From positions 868,001 through 932,000 of the forward strand of contig NC_134934.1 in assembly GCF_051020765.1 (NCBI RefSeq): 64,000 bases of DNA. The letters are read 5' to 3'. The notes under the pieces are model-generated. The model was given only the letters and a program-made list of their open reading frames with translations. It did not search any database and was not told where the DNA came from. Made by a program: the position numbers and the translations under genes. Numbering within the stretch: position 1 is the first letter of the stretch; every line of letters begins with the position of its first letter. Below are positions 34,758 to 48,000 of the stretch, piece by piece. This stretch comes from Lasioglossum baleicum (lineage: Eukaryota; Arthropoda; Insecta; Hymenoptera; Halictidae).

Positions 34758-35631
34758 AGGGGGTAGTCCACCCTCGATTTGTAACTAGAAAGGAACTAGA
34801 ATCTTACTAGAAAAATGGCTCGAAACATGGGTTTGCGCGCTGTCGGTTTTCGTCCTTATTTGAGCAAAGTTTGGGCTGAGTGAGGGCTTATTCTAAAGAG
34901 GAAGGTTAAACACACTGCGCTCTGGTTACGAGGTTAACGAGATTATGTTTATAACTAATAATATGAGGGTCCAAAGTAGAGAAAAAGTCTAGGAAAAAAT
35001 CCCGCAGATTTCAATGCATTTTCTGTCTCTAATAGACTTTTTTGACTTATGAGATGAGAAAAGCGCGCTGCGTTGAACCTTCCTCTTTCGAATGAGCCCT
35101 CACCCAGCTCAAAATATGCTCGTATAAGGTCAAACAACGTTTAGTTCCGAACCCATTCTTTCTAGTAAGATTCTAGTTATTTGCTAGATATTTGCTATTT
35201 ACTAGAATCTTACTAGATTTTCGATCGAAAAAGTGGGTCTGCGCGAATCGGTTGTTTGTCCTTATTTGAGCAGATTTTGGGCTGGGTGAGGGCTCATTCT
35301 AAAGAGGATGGTTCATCACACACGGGTCTGGTCATAATATAAGTCAAAAAGTCTTTTGGGGACAGAAAAATGCATTGAAATCTGCTGGTTTTTTCCCTAG
35401 ATTTTTACTCTACTTTGGACACTCATATTATTAGATATAAACATAATCTCGTTAAAATCATGACCAGACCCGTGTGTGATGAACCTTCCTCTTTCGAATG
35501 AGCCCTCACCCAGCCCACAATTAGCTCAAATAAGGACAAACAACCGATTCGCGCAAACCCATATTTTCGACCCAAAATCTAGTAAGATTCTAGTTATTTT
35601 CTAGTTACAAATCGAGGGTAGACTACCCCCT
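34758..35631. mobile_element. Element H, chimeric a, d and c
   Basis: 874 bp. The first stem is type a. After 'aagtctaggaaaa' near 34990 it switches to type d loop and stem sequence, and the right half is type c like G. Its counterpart N (39769-40654) is plain a/a. Confidence 0.85.
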
Positions 35632-35633
35632 TA

Positions 35634-36519
35634 AGGGGGTAGTCCACCCTCGATTTGTAACTAGAAAGGAACTAGAATCTTACTAGAAAAATGGCTCGAA
35701 ACATGGGTTTGCGCGCTGTCGGTTTTCGTCCTTATTTGAGCAAAGTTTGGGCTGAGTGAGGGCTTATTCTAAAGAGGAAGGTTAAACACACTGCGCTCTG
35801 GTTACGAGGTTAACGAGATTATGTTTATAACTAATAATATGAGGGTCCAAAGTAGAGAAAAAGTCTAGGAAAATAACCAGCAGATTTCAATGCATTTTTC
35901 TGTCTCCAAAAGACTTTATGACTTATGAGATAACCAGAGCGCAGCGCGTTGAACCTTCCTCTTTAGAATGAGCCCTCACCCAGCCCAAACTTTGCTCAAA
36001 TAAGGACAAAAACCTACAGCGCGCAGACCCAGGTTTCGGACCCAAAATCTAGTAAGATCCTAGTAAATAGCAAATATCTAGCAAATAACTAGAATCTTAC
36101 CAGATTTTCGATCGAAAAAGTGGGTCTGCGCGCTGTCGGTTTTTGTCCTTATTTGAGCAAAGTTTGGGCTGTGTGAGGGCTCATTCTAAAGAGGAAGGTT
36201 CAACGCGCTGCGCCCTGGTCATCTCATAAGTCATAAAGTCTTTTGGAGACAGAAAAATGCATTGAAATGTGCTGGTTTTTTTTCCTAGATTTTTTCTCTA
36301 CTTTGGGCCCTCATATTATTAGTTATAAACATAATCTCGTTAACCTCGTAACCAGGGCGCAGTGTGTTTAACCTTCCTCTTTAGAATAAGCCCTCATCCA
36401 GCCCACAATTAGCTCAAATAAGGACGAAAACCGACAGCGCGCAAACCCATGTTTCGAGTCATTTTTCTAGTAAGATTCTAGTTCCTTTCTAGTTACAAAT
36501 CGAGGGTGGACTACCCCCT
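35634..36519. mobile_element. Element I, full length, type a/a
   Basis: 886 bp. The position equivalent to D in the duplicated block, but the left half is closer to N than to D. Confidence 0.9.
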
Positions 36520-36521
36520 TA

Positions 36522-37408
36522 TGGGGGTAGTCCACCCTGGATTTGTAACTAGAAAATACCTAGAATATTACTAGAAAAATGGCTCGAAACATGGGTTTGC
36601 TGGTTTTCAGTTAGTGTCCTTATTTGAGCAAATTTTGGGCTGGGTGAGGGCTCATTCGAAAGAGGAAGGTTCACCGCAGGGGGCTCTGGTCATGAGGTTA
36701 ACGAGAATATGTTTATATCTAATAATATTAGTGTCCAAAGTAGAGTAAACATCTAGGAAAAAAAACCAGCAAATTTCAATGCATTTTTCTGTCTCCAAAA
36801 GTCTTTTTGGCTGATGGGATGACCAGAGCCCCCTGCGGTGAACCTTCCTCTTTCGAATGAGCCCTCACCCAGCCCAAAATTTGCTCAAATGAGGACACTA
36901 ACTGAAAACCAGGAAACCCATGTTTTCGACCCAAAATCTAGTAAGATCCTAGTAAATAGCAAATATCTAGCAAATAACTAGAATCTTACTAGAAAAATGG
37001 CTCGAAACATGGGTTTGCTGGTTTTCAGTTAGTGTCCTCATTTCAGCAAATTTTGGGCTGGGTGAGGGCTCATTCGAAAGAGGAAGGTTCACCGCAGGGG
37101 GCTCTGGTCATCCCATCAGCCAAAAAGACTTTTGGAGACAGAAAAATGCATTGAAATCTGCTGGTTTTTTTTCCTAGATGTTTACTCTACTTTGGACACT
37201 AATATTATTAGATATAAACATATTCTCGTTAACCTCATGACCAGAGCCCCCTGCGGTGAACCTTCCTCTTTCGAATGAGCCCTCACCCAGCCCAAAATTT
37301 GCTCAAATAAGGACACTAACTGAAAACCAGCAAACCCATGTTTCGAGCCATTTTTCTAGTAATATTCTAGGTATTTTCTAGTTACAAATCCAGGGTGGAC
37401 TACCCCCT
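36522..37408. mobile_element. Element J, copy of E
   Basis: Corresponds to E at an offset of 5011 bp, type b/b, and looks identical along the stretches compared. Confidence 0.9.
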
Positions 37409-37410
37409 TA

Positions 37411-38295
37411 TGGGGCTAGTCTACCCTCGATTTGGAACTAGAAAATTACTAGAATCTTACTAGATTTTGGGTCCGAAACATGGGTCTGCGCGGATCGGTT
37501 GTTTGTCCTTATTTGAGCTAATTGTGGGCTGGGTGAGGGCTCATTCGAAAGAGGAAGGTTCATCACACACGGGTCTGGTCATGATTTTAACGAGATTATG
37601 TTTATATCTAATAATATGAGTGTCCAAAGTAGAGTAAAAATCTAGGAAAAAAACCAGCAGATTTCAATGCATTTTTCTGTCTCCAAAAGACTTTTTGACT
37701 TATATTATGACCAGACCCGTGTGTGATGAACCATCCTCTCTAGAATGAGCCCTCAGCCAGCCCAAAATCTGCTCAAATAAGGACAAACAACCGATTCGCG
37801 CAGACCCACTTTTTCGATCGAAAATCTAGTAAGATTCTAGTTATTTGCTAGATATTTGCTATTTACTAGAATCTTACTAGATTTTCGATCGAAAAAGTGG
37901 GTCTGCGCGAATCGGTTGTTTGTCCTTATTTGAGCAGATTTTGGGCTGGGTGAGGGCTCATTCTAAAGAGGATGGTTCATCACACACGGGTCTGGTCATA
38001 ATATAAGTCAAAAAGTCTTTTGGGGACAGAAAAATGCATTGAAATCTGCTGGTTTTTTCCCTAGATTTTTACTCTACTTTGGACACTCATATTATTAGAT
38101 ATAAACATAATCTCGTTAAAATCATGACCAGACCCGTGTGTGATGAACCTTCCTCTTTCGAATGAGCCCTCACCCAGCCCACAATTAGCTCAAATAAGGA
38201 CAAACAACCGATTCGCGCAAACCCATATTTTCGACCCAAAATCTAGTAAGATTCTAGTTATTTTCTAGTTACAAATCGAGGGTAGACTACCCCCT
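37411..38295. mobile_element. Element K, copy of F
   Basis: Corresponds to F at an offset of 5011 bp, type c/c. Confidence 0.9.
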
Positions 38296-38297
38296 TA

Positions 38298-38890
38298 TGA
38301 GATGACCAGGGCGCAGCGCGTTGAACCTTCCTCTTTAGAATGAGCCCTCACACAGCCCAAACTTTGCTCAAATAAGGACAAAAACCGACAGCGCGCAGAC
38401 CCACTTTTTCGATCGAAAATCTGGTAAGATTCTAGTTATTTGCTAGATATTTGCTATTTACTAGGATCTTACTAGATTTTGGGTCCGAAACCTGGGTCTG
38501 CGCGCTGTAGGTTTTTGTCCTTATTTGAGCAAAGTTTGGGCTGGGTGAGGGCTCATTCTAAAGAGGAAGGTTCAACGCGCTGCGCTCTGGTTATCTCATA
38601 AGTCATAAAGTCTTTTGGAGACAGAAAAATGCATTGAAATCTGCTGGTTATTTTCCTAGACTTTTTCTCTACTTTGGACCCTCATATTATTAGTTATAAA
38701 CATAATCTCGTTAACCTCGTAACCAGAGCGCAGTGTGTTTAACCTTCCTCTTTAGAATAAGCCCTCACTCAGCCCAAACTTTGCTCAAATAAGGACGAAA
38801 ACCGACAGCGCGCAAACCCATGTTTCGAGCCATTTTTCTAGTAAGATTCTAGTTCCTTTCTAGTTACAAATCGAGGGTGGACTACCCCCT
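38298..38890. mobile_element. Orphan right part, copy of B-right
   Basis: The same sequence as 33287-33879, but here no left part of the element exists upstream. This is the footprint of block duplication rather than independent insertion. Confidence 0.85.
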
Positions 38891-38892
38891 TA

Positions 38893-39766
38893 AGGGGGTA
38901 GTCTACCCTCGATTTGTAACTAGAAAATTACTAGAATCTTACTAGATTTTGGGTCGAAAATATGGGTTTCGTACTAAACGTTGTTTGACCTTATTAGAAC
39001 AAATTGTGGGCTGTGTGAGGGCTCATTCGAAAGAGGAAGAATAGACGCAGCGCGCTTTTCTCACGAGGTTAACGAGATTATGTTAATAACTAATAATATG
39101 ATGGCCCAAAGTCGAGAAAAAATCTAGGAAAAAATCCCGCAGATTTCAATGCATTTTCTGTCTCTAATAGACTTTTTTGACTTATGAGATGAGAAAAGCG
39201 CGCTGCGTTGAACCTTCCTCTTTCGAATGAGCCCTCACCCAGCTCAAAATATGCTCGTATAAGGTCAAACAACGTTTAGTTCCGAACCCATTCTTTCTAG
39301 TAAGATTCTAGTTATTTGCTAGATATTTGCTATTTACTAGAATCTTACTAGATTTTCGATCGAAAAAGTGGGTCTGCGCGAATCGGTTGTTTGTCCTTAT
39401 TTGAGCAGATTTTGGGCTGGGTGAGGGCTCATTCTAAAGAGGATGGTTCATCACACACGGGTCTGGTCATAATATAAGTCAAAAAGTCTTTTGGGGACAG
39501 AAAAATGCATTGAAATCTGCTGGTTTTTTCCCTAGATTTTTACTCTACTTTGGACACTCATATTATTAGATATAAACATAATCTCGTTAAAATCATGACC
39601 AGACCCGTGTGTGATGAACCTTCCTCTTTCGAATGAGCCCTCACCCAGCCCACAATTAGCTCAAATAAGGACAAACAACCGATTCGCGCAAACCCATATT
39701 TTCGACCCAAAATCTAGTAAGATTCTAGTTATTTTCTAGTTACAAATCGAGGGTAGACTACCCCCT
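38893..39766. mobile_element. Element M, copy of G
   Basis: Type d/c chimera at an offset of 5011 bp from G. Confidence 0.9.
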
Positions 39767-39768
39767 TA

Positions 39769-40654
39769 AGGGGGTAGTCCACCCTCGATTTGTAACTAGA
39801 AAGGAACTAGAATCTTACTAGAAAAATGGCTCGAAACATGGGTTTGCGCGCTGTCGGTTTTCGTCCTTATTTGAGCAAAGTTTGGGCTGAGTGAGGGCTT
39901 ATTCTAAAGAGGAAGGTTAAACACACTGCGCTCTGGTTACGAGGTTAACGAGATTATGTTTATAACTAATAATATGAGGGTCCAAAGTAGAGAAAAAGTC
40001 TAGGAAAATAACCAGCAGATTTCAATGCATTTTTCTGTCTCCAAAAGACTTTATGACTTATGAGATAACCAGAGCGCAGCGCGTTGAACCTTCCTCTTTA
40101 GAATGAGCCCTCACCCAGCCCAAACTTTGCTCAAATAAGGACAAAAACCTACAGCGCGCAGACCCAGGTTTCGGACCCAAAATCTAGTAAGATCCTAGTA
40201 AATAGCAAATATCTAGCAAATAACTAGAATCTTACCAGATTTTCGATCGAAAAAGTGGGTCTGCGCGCTGTCGGTTTTTGTCCTTATTTGAGCAAAGTTT
40301 GGGCTGTGTGAGGGCTCATTCTAAAGAGGAAGGTTCAACGCGCTGCGCCCTGGTCATCTCATAAGTCATAAAGTCTTTTGGAGACAGAAAAATGCATTGA
40401 AATGTGCTGGTTTTTTTTCCTAGATTTTTTCTCTACTTTGGGCCCTCATATTATTAGTTATAAACATAATCTCGTTAACCTCGTAACCAGGGCGCAGTGT
40501 GTTTAACCTTCCTCTTTAGAATAAGCCCTCATCCAGCCCACAATTAGCTCAAATAAGGACGAAAACCGACAGCGCGCAAACCCATGTTTCGAGTCATTTT
40601 TCTAGTAAGATTCTAGTTCCTTTCTAGTTACAAATCGAGGGTGGACTACCCCCT
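39769..40654. mobile_element. Element N, full length, type a/a
   Basis: Last element of the array, 886 bp. Its right end is followed by TA and unique DNA. It is nearly the same as element I. Confidence 0.9.
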
Positions 40655-41774
40655 TATATCTCGTCGGTGGAGGTAGATAGAGGTTAGTTCTCTGGTCGCC
40701 GCCAGATGGAATCCTAGTCATTTTCACAGTTTTCATGTACGTGTGTGAATCATGGATATTCCTATATCCATGACCACAACAGGCTCTTTCTCTCTCACTC
40801 TTTATACCCCGACCGCCATGGCAGTCTATCTCTATATATATATAAGTGGTCTAAGGCCTAAGGAAAATTATTTGTGCCGTGTCTATAGGTTTATATAGTC
40901 TAAGGTCTAAGGGTAGTTCGCATTATGCCTATTTTATATCCTTCAGTCAGATTCAGTCAGATTCATGGCAATTGAAAGTTGATTTTGGTACTAGTAGTAC
41001 CAAACTGTAGTAGTAGTAGTCAAATATTAGCGCCAAATTCTAAATATTAGTACCAAACTGTAGTAGTAGTAGTCAAATATTAGCGCCAAATTCTCCGCCC
41101 AATAGCGACAGGGATTGAAACAGTGCTGTGATCGTGGTGCCATCTAGTCTAGTTCCCTCGAACTGTACTAGGCGGTCCAAGGCCATACATAAGAGTTTTC
41201 TCCCCCTGGTTAGATTCCTTCATTCAATACAATTCAATATCACAATTGGACGTAAATACTTGTGCAGTGATTACATGCCAAAACTTCAGATCTTATTTCA
41301 TTGCTGCATACATTTAAATAATTTCATTCATTAAAAAATGTCTTTATGTTAAAATTAAATTTATTATACGTTGGAAAAATAAACAATTTTTAATCGACGA
41401 ATGTCATTTTTCCGTGACGTATATTTATATATTTAGTTTTCATCTATATACAATTGTGTGTGAGAGCGTGTGTGTGTGGGAGGCTTGAATCATAGAGAGT
41501 GAATTATTTATTTTTGTGTCAACTTAGTCATATTTTAGAATAATCGTCATTCACATTGATACTGTGTCAAATAACTGTTATGCATCGTTTATTACTGTTC
41601 CACGTAATGGAAAACAAATTAATGTTTCATTTATATTAAGTTTTAATCGCAGTTAATATACTTATTCCACACGATGTGTATTGTATTGTAATACTGTGAG
41701 AGTTTATACATACAAAGTTTCTGCTTCATAATAAAGACACTTTAAACAAATAAAGCATCTTAAATAATACAAAT
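40655..41774. other. Flank between array and RagC/D
   Basis: Unique DNA with a short tandem repeat (40996-41094) and GT-rich runs near 41455-41480. The RagC/D promoter and 5' UTR should lie in its right part. No other gene was seen. Confidence 0.4.
40996..41094. repeat. Two-copy tandem repeat, period 53 bp
   Basis: Copies 40996-41041 and 41049-41094 both read 'agtaccaaactgtagtagta' onward through 'tattagcgccaaattct'. Confidence 0.85.
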
Positions 41775-43622
41775 ATGGTAAGTATACTGGTGACTCAAAT
41801 GACTGTACTGATACGAATTGGCCATGTCATATGCTGATAAACTATTTCCAACTGAATAATATAATACTTTTTACGAACTATTAGTAACTAGAATGAATTT
41901 ATTCAATTTAAATTGCCTCATAACATTTTGTTGTCTCTATTATTGTTATATATTTTCAAAATAAACGTATGCGATGTTTAGCTGATGTTATATTATGATT
42001 TTATTATTATAGGATGAAGACGATGATCAATATCAAGGTGTTTGCGACGTAGGTTCGTTTCCTCAAGATTTTGGATATGCATTATTCGATGGGGAAACAG
42101 AAGAATCCATGGATCCATTGTCAGGAGAACAAAAACCGAGAATACTTTTAATGGGTCTCAGAAGGTTTCAAAATATACAAGAAATATTTTCAGTACTTTT
42201 TCTTGTTAATATATTATCAATTGTAGTATATGAATATTTGTTTCAGGAGTGGAAAATCATCGATACAAAAAGTAGTTTTTCATAAGATGTCCCCAAATGA
42301 AACATTATTCTTGGAAAGCACAAATAAAATTATTAAGGATGATATAAGTAACTCTAGTTTTGTTCAATTTCAAATCTGGGATTTTCCGGGGCAAATTGAC
42401 TTCTTTGATCCTACTTTTGACAGTGATATGATATTTGGTGGTTGCGGAGCATTGGTTTTTGTTATTGATGCTCAAGATGATTATATGGAAGCACTTAATA
42501 AACTTCACATGACAGTTACAAAAGCATATAAAGTTAATCAGGCTATCAGATTCGAAGTGTTTATACATAAAGTAGACGGTTTAACCGATGATTGTAAAAT
42601 GGAAACACAAAGAGATATACACACTAGAGCAAACGATGATCTCGCTGATTCTGGTATGAGAAGAGTAACTATAAAAGTTATGAAATATTTTTTGAGCATT
42701 AAATATATTAATATATAAATATGTGTATTTTAGGATGTGATCAAATACACCTTAGTTTTCATTTAACATCCATATACGATCACAGTATATTTGAAGCATT
42801 TAGTAAAGTTGTCCAAAAGTTAATACCACAATTACCAACTCTAGAAAATTTACTTAATATACTTATATCGGTAAGAGAAAGACATATTTATTTCTTTCTA
42901 TTTCAACTTTGATTTTTCGCAATATACAGTATGATTTATCTTGCAGAATTCTGCGATTGAAAAAGCATTTTTGTTTGATGTAGTGTCTAAAATTTATATT
43001 GCAACCGATAGTTCTCCTGTAGATATGCAAAGTTATGAACTTTGTTGTGACATGATTGATGTTGTTATCGATGTATCTTGCATATATGGGTATGTTACTT
43101 AAAAATCTTTTTATATTTATGAATTACTCATTCTGATCGTGTTTTTACCCATTTATATTACAAAATAAATAATAAATTTTAGTTTAAGAGAGGATTTAGA
43201 GGCTGCAGCATTTGACAGTCAGAGTTCCAGTCTAATCAAACTAAATAACGGAACAATTTTATATTTGAGAGAAGTTAATAAATTCTTGGCCCTAGTTTGT
43301 ATCTTAAGGGAGGACAATTTTGACAGACAAGGTAATATATTTATTTTAAAATAATCAACAATTGCTTAATGATAGATTAAGATATGTGCTCTATACTTAT
43401 ATTTCTTTTTTTCTGTTATTAGGGGTAATCGATTATAACTTTCTTTGTTTTCGAAAAGCTATACAACAAGTTTTTGAATTACGCAATAAGGCTTTAGCAT
43501 CAACAAATATTAATAATCATTCAACTCCTCCTGTTAACTCAAATGAAACTTCAAATGCTCCTACAGTATCACAAAGTGGAACCATGGGACAAAATGGTAC
43601 TGTTGTAATAGCACAAAGTTAA
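41775..43622 (+). CDS. RagC-D: Ras-related GTP-binding protein C/D (RagC/D)
   Basis: Seven coding exons with agreeing phases: 41775-41777 (the ATG alone), 42013-42164, 42247-42653, 42734-42870, 42947-43089, 43183-43331 and 43423-43622, giving 396 residues (human RRAGC 399). The P-loop GLRRSGKS is at residues 49-56, the DFPGQ switch II motif at 97-101 and the HKVD nucleotide-base motif at 159-162. A C-terminal roadblock-type domain follows (AFLFDVVSKIYIATDSSPVD, then SYELCCDMIDVVIDVSCIYG). RagC/D pairs with RagA/B on lysosomes, binds Ragulator and recruits TORC1 in response to amino acids. The start ATG sits directly against a GTAAGT donor, so the first coding exon is three nucleotides. Insects normally have one such gene. 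Confidence 0.96.
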
Positions 43623-43894
43623 CTTCTGTATGTAATATTTTGAATTTTTATTTAATCTTTATAATAGAAGGCGAGATATCTTTTTCATACACATACTTTT
43701 CACTTTTACTTACTGATAAGTAAACTATGTCACTATATATATATATGTATATGTAAAAATTATATTATGTTACTATTTAAAATAAGAAATTAATACAATC
43801 ATTAATTCTTGCCAGAAACTATTGTGTTCTTTTCTAGTTCCATACCATAACTCAATACGATATTCTTTCTCTTCCATAATTATTTATTTAAATA

Positions 43895-44343
43895 TTAAAT
43901 ATTATTAATGCCATCAATAATATCTTTCATTTCACGGCGCAAAATATATGGAGATATACTAAACGTAACTATACTTTCTTCCAATTGGTACCAACGTATG
44001 TATGAAAATGTTTGTTCGTATTCGCTTAGAGTAATTTCATTGGGCAAAGAATAATCGGAATTTGAACTGAAAACATGTTTTCGTTATCAATTATTAACTA
44101 TGTATTTAATGAGGTTATATAAGAATCAATTTTAGAATGAAAATTCGTTTCTTTACCTGTTTCTACACCAATCCGTCTTGTGTATTACTTTTGGAATAGG
44201 AATAGGTAAGCCTGACGGGGGTAAATTTTGAAATGCTACTTCGATTAAAAAACTGCGATTGAGATTACTATATGAACATATGGTTTCATCATTCCCCATG
44301 TTCATATTTCGTGTATTTGTTTGATATCGTAACATTAATTCAT
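43895..44343 (-). CDS. Unrecognised gene, two 3' exons
   Basis: Two exons join in frame: 44343-44157 and 44066-43895. They encode about 119 residues ending in a stop. Donor AACAG/GTAAAG and acceptor TTTTCAG agree in phase. Visible segments are ELMLRYQTNTRN, a proline-rich NLPPSGLPIPIP and a C-terminal FSYIRWYQLEESIVTFSISP. I do not recognise the family. A possible upstream exon ending near 44475 with a GC donor (CATG/GCAAGT) would continue in frame, but this is speculative. The gene lies between RagC/D and GCP5, tail to tail with RagC/D. It may be a short real gene or the remaining 3' part of a longer one. Confidence 0.45.
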
Positions 44344-44349
44344 CTGAAA

Positions 44350-45051
44350 GAAATTTATAGGAATGGATAGAACATTGGAATTAAGGGAATAAATTTGATA
44401 AGCATAATTGAAAATAGTCTATTAAAAAAAGTCTTTATTTTATAATACGAATGTATATATATATACTTGCCATGTACAAGATTATTTAGCACAATATTCA
44501 ACAGTATATCTTAAATAAAAAATAATTTAATAATACCTTACAAAATATTATTCGAGTTTAAATATTCCAAAATGATAGAAAATATATGTAGATATACAAC
44601 TTTGTAAAGGGAACATGGTGTAATTGCCACTAAAGCATTAGTAAGTAAAATCAAGCATTAGTAATAATGATAAGCTAATTCAGCTTTTTGGACTTTGATC
44701 TTGTCAATAATAAAGAGTAAAAAAATTCTAGCGATAATATAGCTAGCAGGATATACTGTTATTTGCTATGGATATGGCACTATCGTTATATTCGAGGTAT
44801 GTGATGTAAAAGTATTAGAAAGCTAAACAGTTCGTTACGTTTTTCCGTAATATGCTTTTAGAAAAATGGAACGAACTTCTTAGCCAACCCAATGTGTTAA
44901 CGTCAACCATACGACATACTGCAGTTAAATGCTGAGCTTAAGCCAGTCACTGTAAACAAAGCAAGGAAAAGTGCAAAATTAATTATTATTTAGCAAAATT
45001 AATGATTAATATGTATGCTATTATGTATATCGTTACTATCAGAAAACAATT
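44350..45051. other. Short intergenic region
   Basis: AT-rich. It may contain upstream exons of the unrecognised minus-strand gene and the GCP5 3' UTR. Nothing else could be supported. Confidence 0.35.
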
Positions 45052-48000
45052 TTATGAATCAATATGTAAATGGTTCTGAAGTTTATCAAATTTAGGAATA
45101 TTAGATAGAAATATGTTGTACAACTCTGTTAACAAAGCTTCTGACTTACAATAATTTGCATCCTTATTTTGTACTGCATTATGAAGCGCTAAAGCAAGAT
45201 ACGTGTGGTATTTGGTGTAACTATTTTCCAAGAGGTCCAAATCTCCACTGGCGTACATCAAATTTTTATAGTTCCATCGAGCTCGAACATAATTACACAT
45301 TTCAATTAACTGAAAATAATCGTAATTTCATACAGAAAATTCAATTTTCTATATAAACAAATATAGTATGTATACATACATTATTCACAGTTGCCATTAA
45401 GTCATCATACTCTGGTGTTAACAAGCAGTGTTCATAAACTTTTTGCAAATATTCATTATGCACTGTAATTACAATTATATCGGATGAATGGAAAACGTAC
45501 GTTTATGTGTATGTCCGTAAAAGTGTAAATTACAAGTATGGTTTACCTGATATGATTACGTCAAGGCATTCGGCTTTCATTAATGACTTCTCTAATACAA
45601 GACTCAAGTTTTGTAGTACTTGACCTGACAAGTATGTGTGTATAGAGGTAATCGCATGTAGTAAACAAAATCGCAAACTTTCGATGCGTCTTATGTAAAA
45701 CTGTTCCAACTTGTTTTTAACTACACTCTTTGATTTTGATCCTTCCAAATCTATAAAAAAAAATAACACAATTTAGTATACTTTGGTGATATATCAATTT
45801 AACTATTCGTCAACATTTCTTCTTACCGCAAAACCTTAAATTATTCAACGTCCACAAGGCGTACTTTAATCTTAATTGAAATCTAAATATTTCATTGTAT
45901 TTTATAAAAGTTTCTTCGTTTAATATAATGTTGATAGGCCAGCCTACTGCATAGTGTAATGTTATATTATCTATAGCTGTCAATACTTGATTTGTATGAG
46001 TACTGCGGACTGTAACAGACCATCGTGAACTTGAATCTGGCCACTTCTGAGAAAGGACTTCTTCAAGTATACATGATAAATAATATGAATTGCTCCACAT
46101 TTGATTGCATTCAATCTAAAAGGAATAAACAGAAAATATGAATAAAAGCAATTTCATATGAAAAACAGCCTGTCTCTATAAAATCATATCAAAACAGTTT
46201 GTACTATACCTCCTGGAACAATTTCTGATAAAATTTACTCATGATATGACCTGCTTCCATCATGTACACAGATCTCATTAATATTAAATGGGATTCCAGT
46301 TTATATTCTTCCGACATGATATTTTTTACTAATTTACTAGCACTATTATATCTTGAAACAAGAATTTCTGCCAAAATAGTTTCTAATATTTTTCTAAATG
46401 GTAATATATAATCTGACACTTTCTCAAGTCTGAAAGTGTTGGAATGCGTTTAAAAAAACGATGTTTCTCTGAAAACGTTTTGAATTTATAAGAAAAATAC
46501 CTTTCAAATAAATGATCAGAATCTGTTTTAGTATTCTTATCTTTCGGACAACAAACATCAGTTGTACTATTCTGTAATAATTCGGAGGGAATATAGTCTT
46601 CTAAAGCTTTTAATAAGAATGGATTATTAAATTCTTTCAATTGTTGTGTAATAGCCCGTTCTACATCTTCATCACACTTATCGGAAGTTTCTTCATTTTC
46701 TTGAAATGATGAGTCTTCTTTTTCTTCTTCTTCTTCTTGTAAGTCATGTGTACTGTATTTGGAAACTTCCGTTTTGAACTTAGAGTAAAACTCATCGGTC
46801 AAAGACATTTTTATTTCTGAAAATAAAAAAACAAAGGTAACTATACATTCTATACTATAATAAGATATAAACTAAAAGTGAATGCACTCTATACTACCAT
46901 TTTCACTGTTAATTTTCCATATATCTGTAATTCGATCTAGGGATACTAATAATTCAATACTTTGTCCCATACGCTGCATTTTTTTAATTAAAAATTGCAT
47001 TATCGGATCTGCTAAACACATAGCATTCAAAGGTCTTAAAGAAAATGCTTCATATTGTTCACTATTTTCCAATGATGTATCATTGAGAAATCTAGATAAA
47101 AGAAGAAATTACAACCTTAAAGAAATTACAATTTTAATTTCAATTTACATTTGAACAGTTTTACCTGACAATTATAAATTCCTCTCTCCAATCTTCAAAT
47201 CGCCCTTCGCTTAACCATGTATCGATTATATTTAGATAAACGCTAAGACTACTTAAATATAAACTAGCACAAATATTCGATCTTTCACGATTGTGCGATT
47301 CCCGCAGTTCAAAATATAGAGAGGATAATAACTTGGATGCACATATCCAATTGTGATGAACTTTCCAATCGCATACAACTTTTTGATGAATTTCGTACAA
47401 AATGTTTATATTATACAAACGTTTCTTCAAAAGAACTGATAAAGACAACAATGTAAAAGATTCACCTAGAAAAACAACATAATGAGCTATGATACAATCA
47501 GAAATTTGTTAATTGTAGTTGGGAGGAATATTTGTTGCACCTTGTTTCATAAGTCTTTTTTCTATATCAATTATTTCATTTTTAAACTTCATTAGGTGTT
47601 GCCTTAGTACTGCATTATATGCTTCATACGTAAAAGGTGGCTTCTTACAAAGACTATTTTCTTTTGAATATATTTCTTCGCCAAAACGTTCTATTTCATG
47701 TATCATAGAAAAATATTTGCACAATGGCGAAAGAATACTGTTGAAAGCAACCTAAAACTTTCTGGTAGTAGTGTTGGTGAATAATAAGAAATAGTGTATG
47801 TAACATATAATAACCATATACAGCCAGGGACAATATTATGTGGACATTCTTAAAAATCACATAAATTGTTTAAAATTGGTCCAAGTGACTTGAATTTTTT
47901 TAAGATGATAGACCGACTAGTTTGCTAGAGAATGAGTAAACAAAGATTTGTTTAGATTGCAATTTGTAGGAATCATACAAAATTTAATATATGCGTTTTG

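Larger units (their letters stand above)
29681..40654. repeat. 11-kb array of palindromic TA elements
   Basis: Head-to-tail and nested copies of one element family with ends (A/T)GGGG(G/C)TAGTC and GACTA(C/G)CCCCT, separated by single TA dinucleotides. The outer flanks are 'gactTA' on the left and 'TAtctc' on the right (TA at 40655-40656). A full element is 874-887 bp and is almost a perfect inverted repeat. Each half is itself a stem of roughly 150 bp around a loop of roughly 130 bp, and the halves are joined by an AT-rich hinge 'tagtaaatagcaaatatcta'. Frames of 60-80 codons arise only from stem sequence. Confidence 0.9.
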
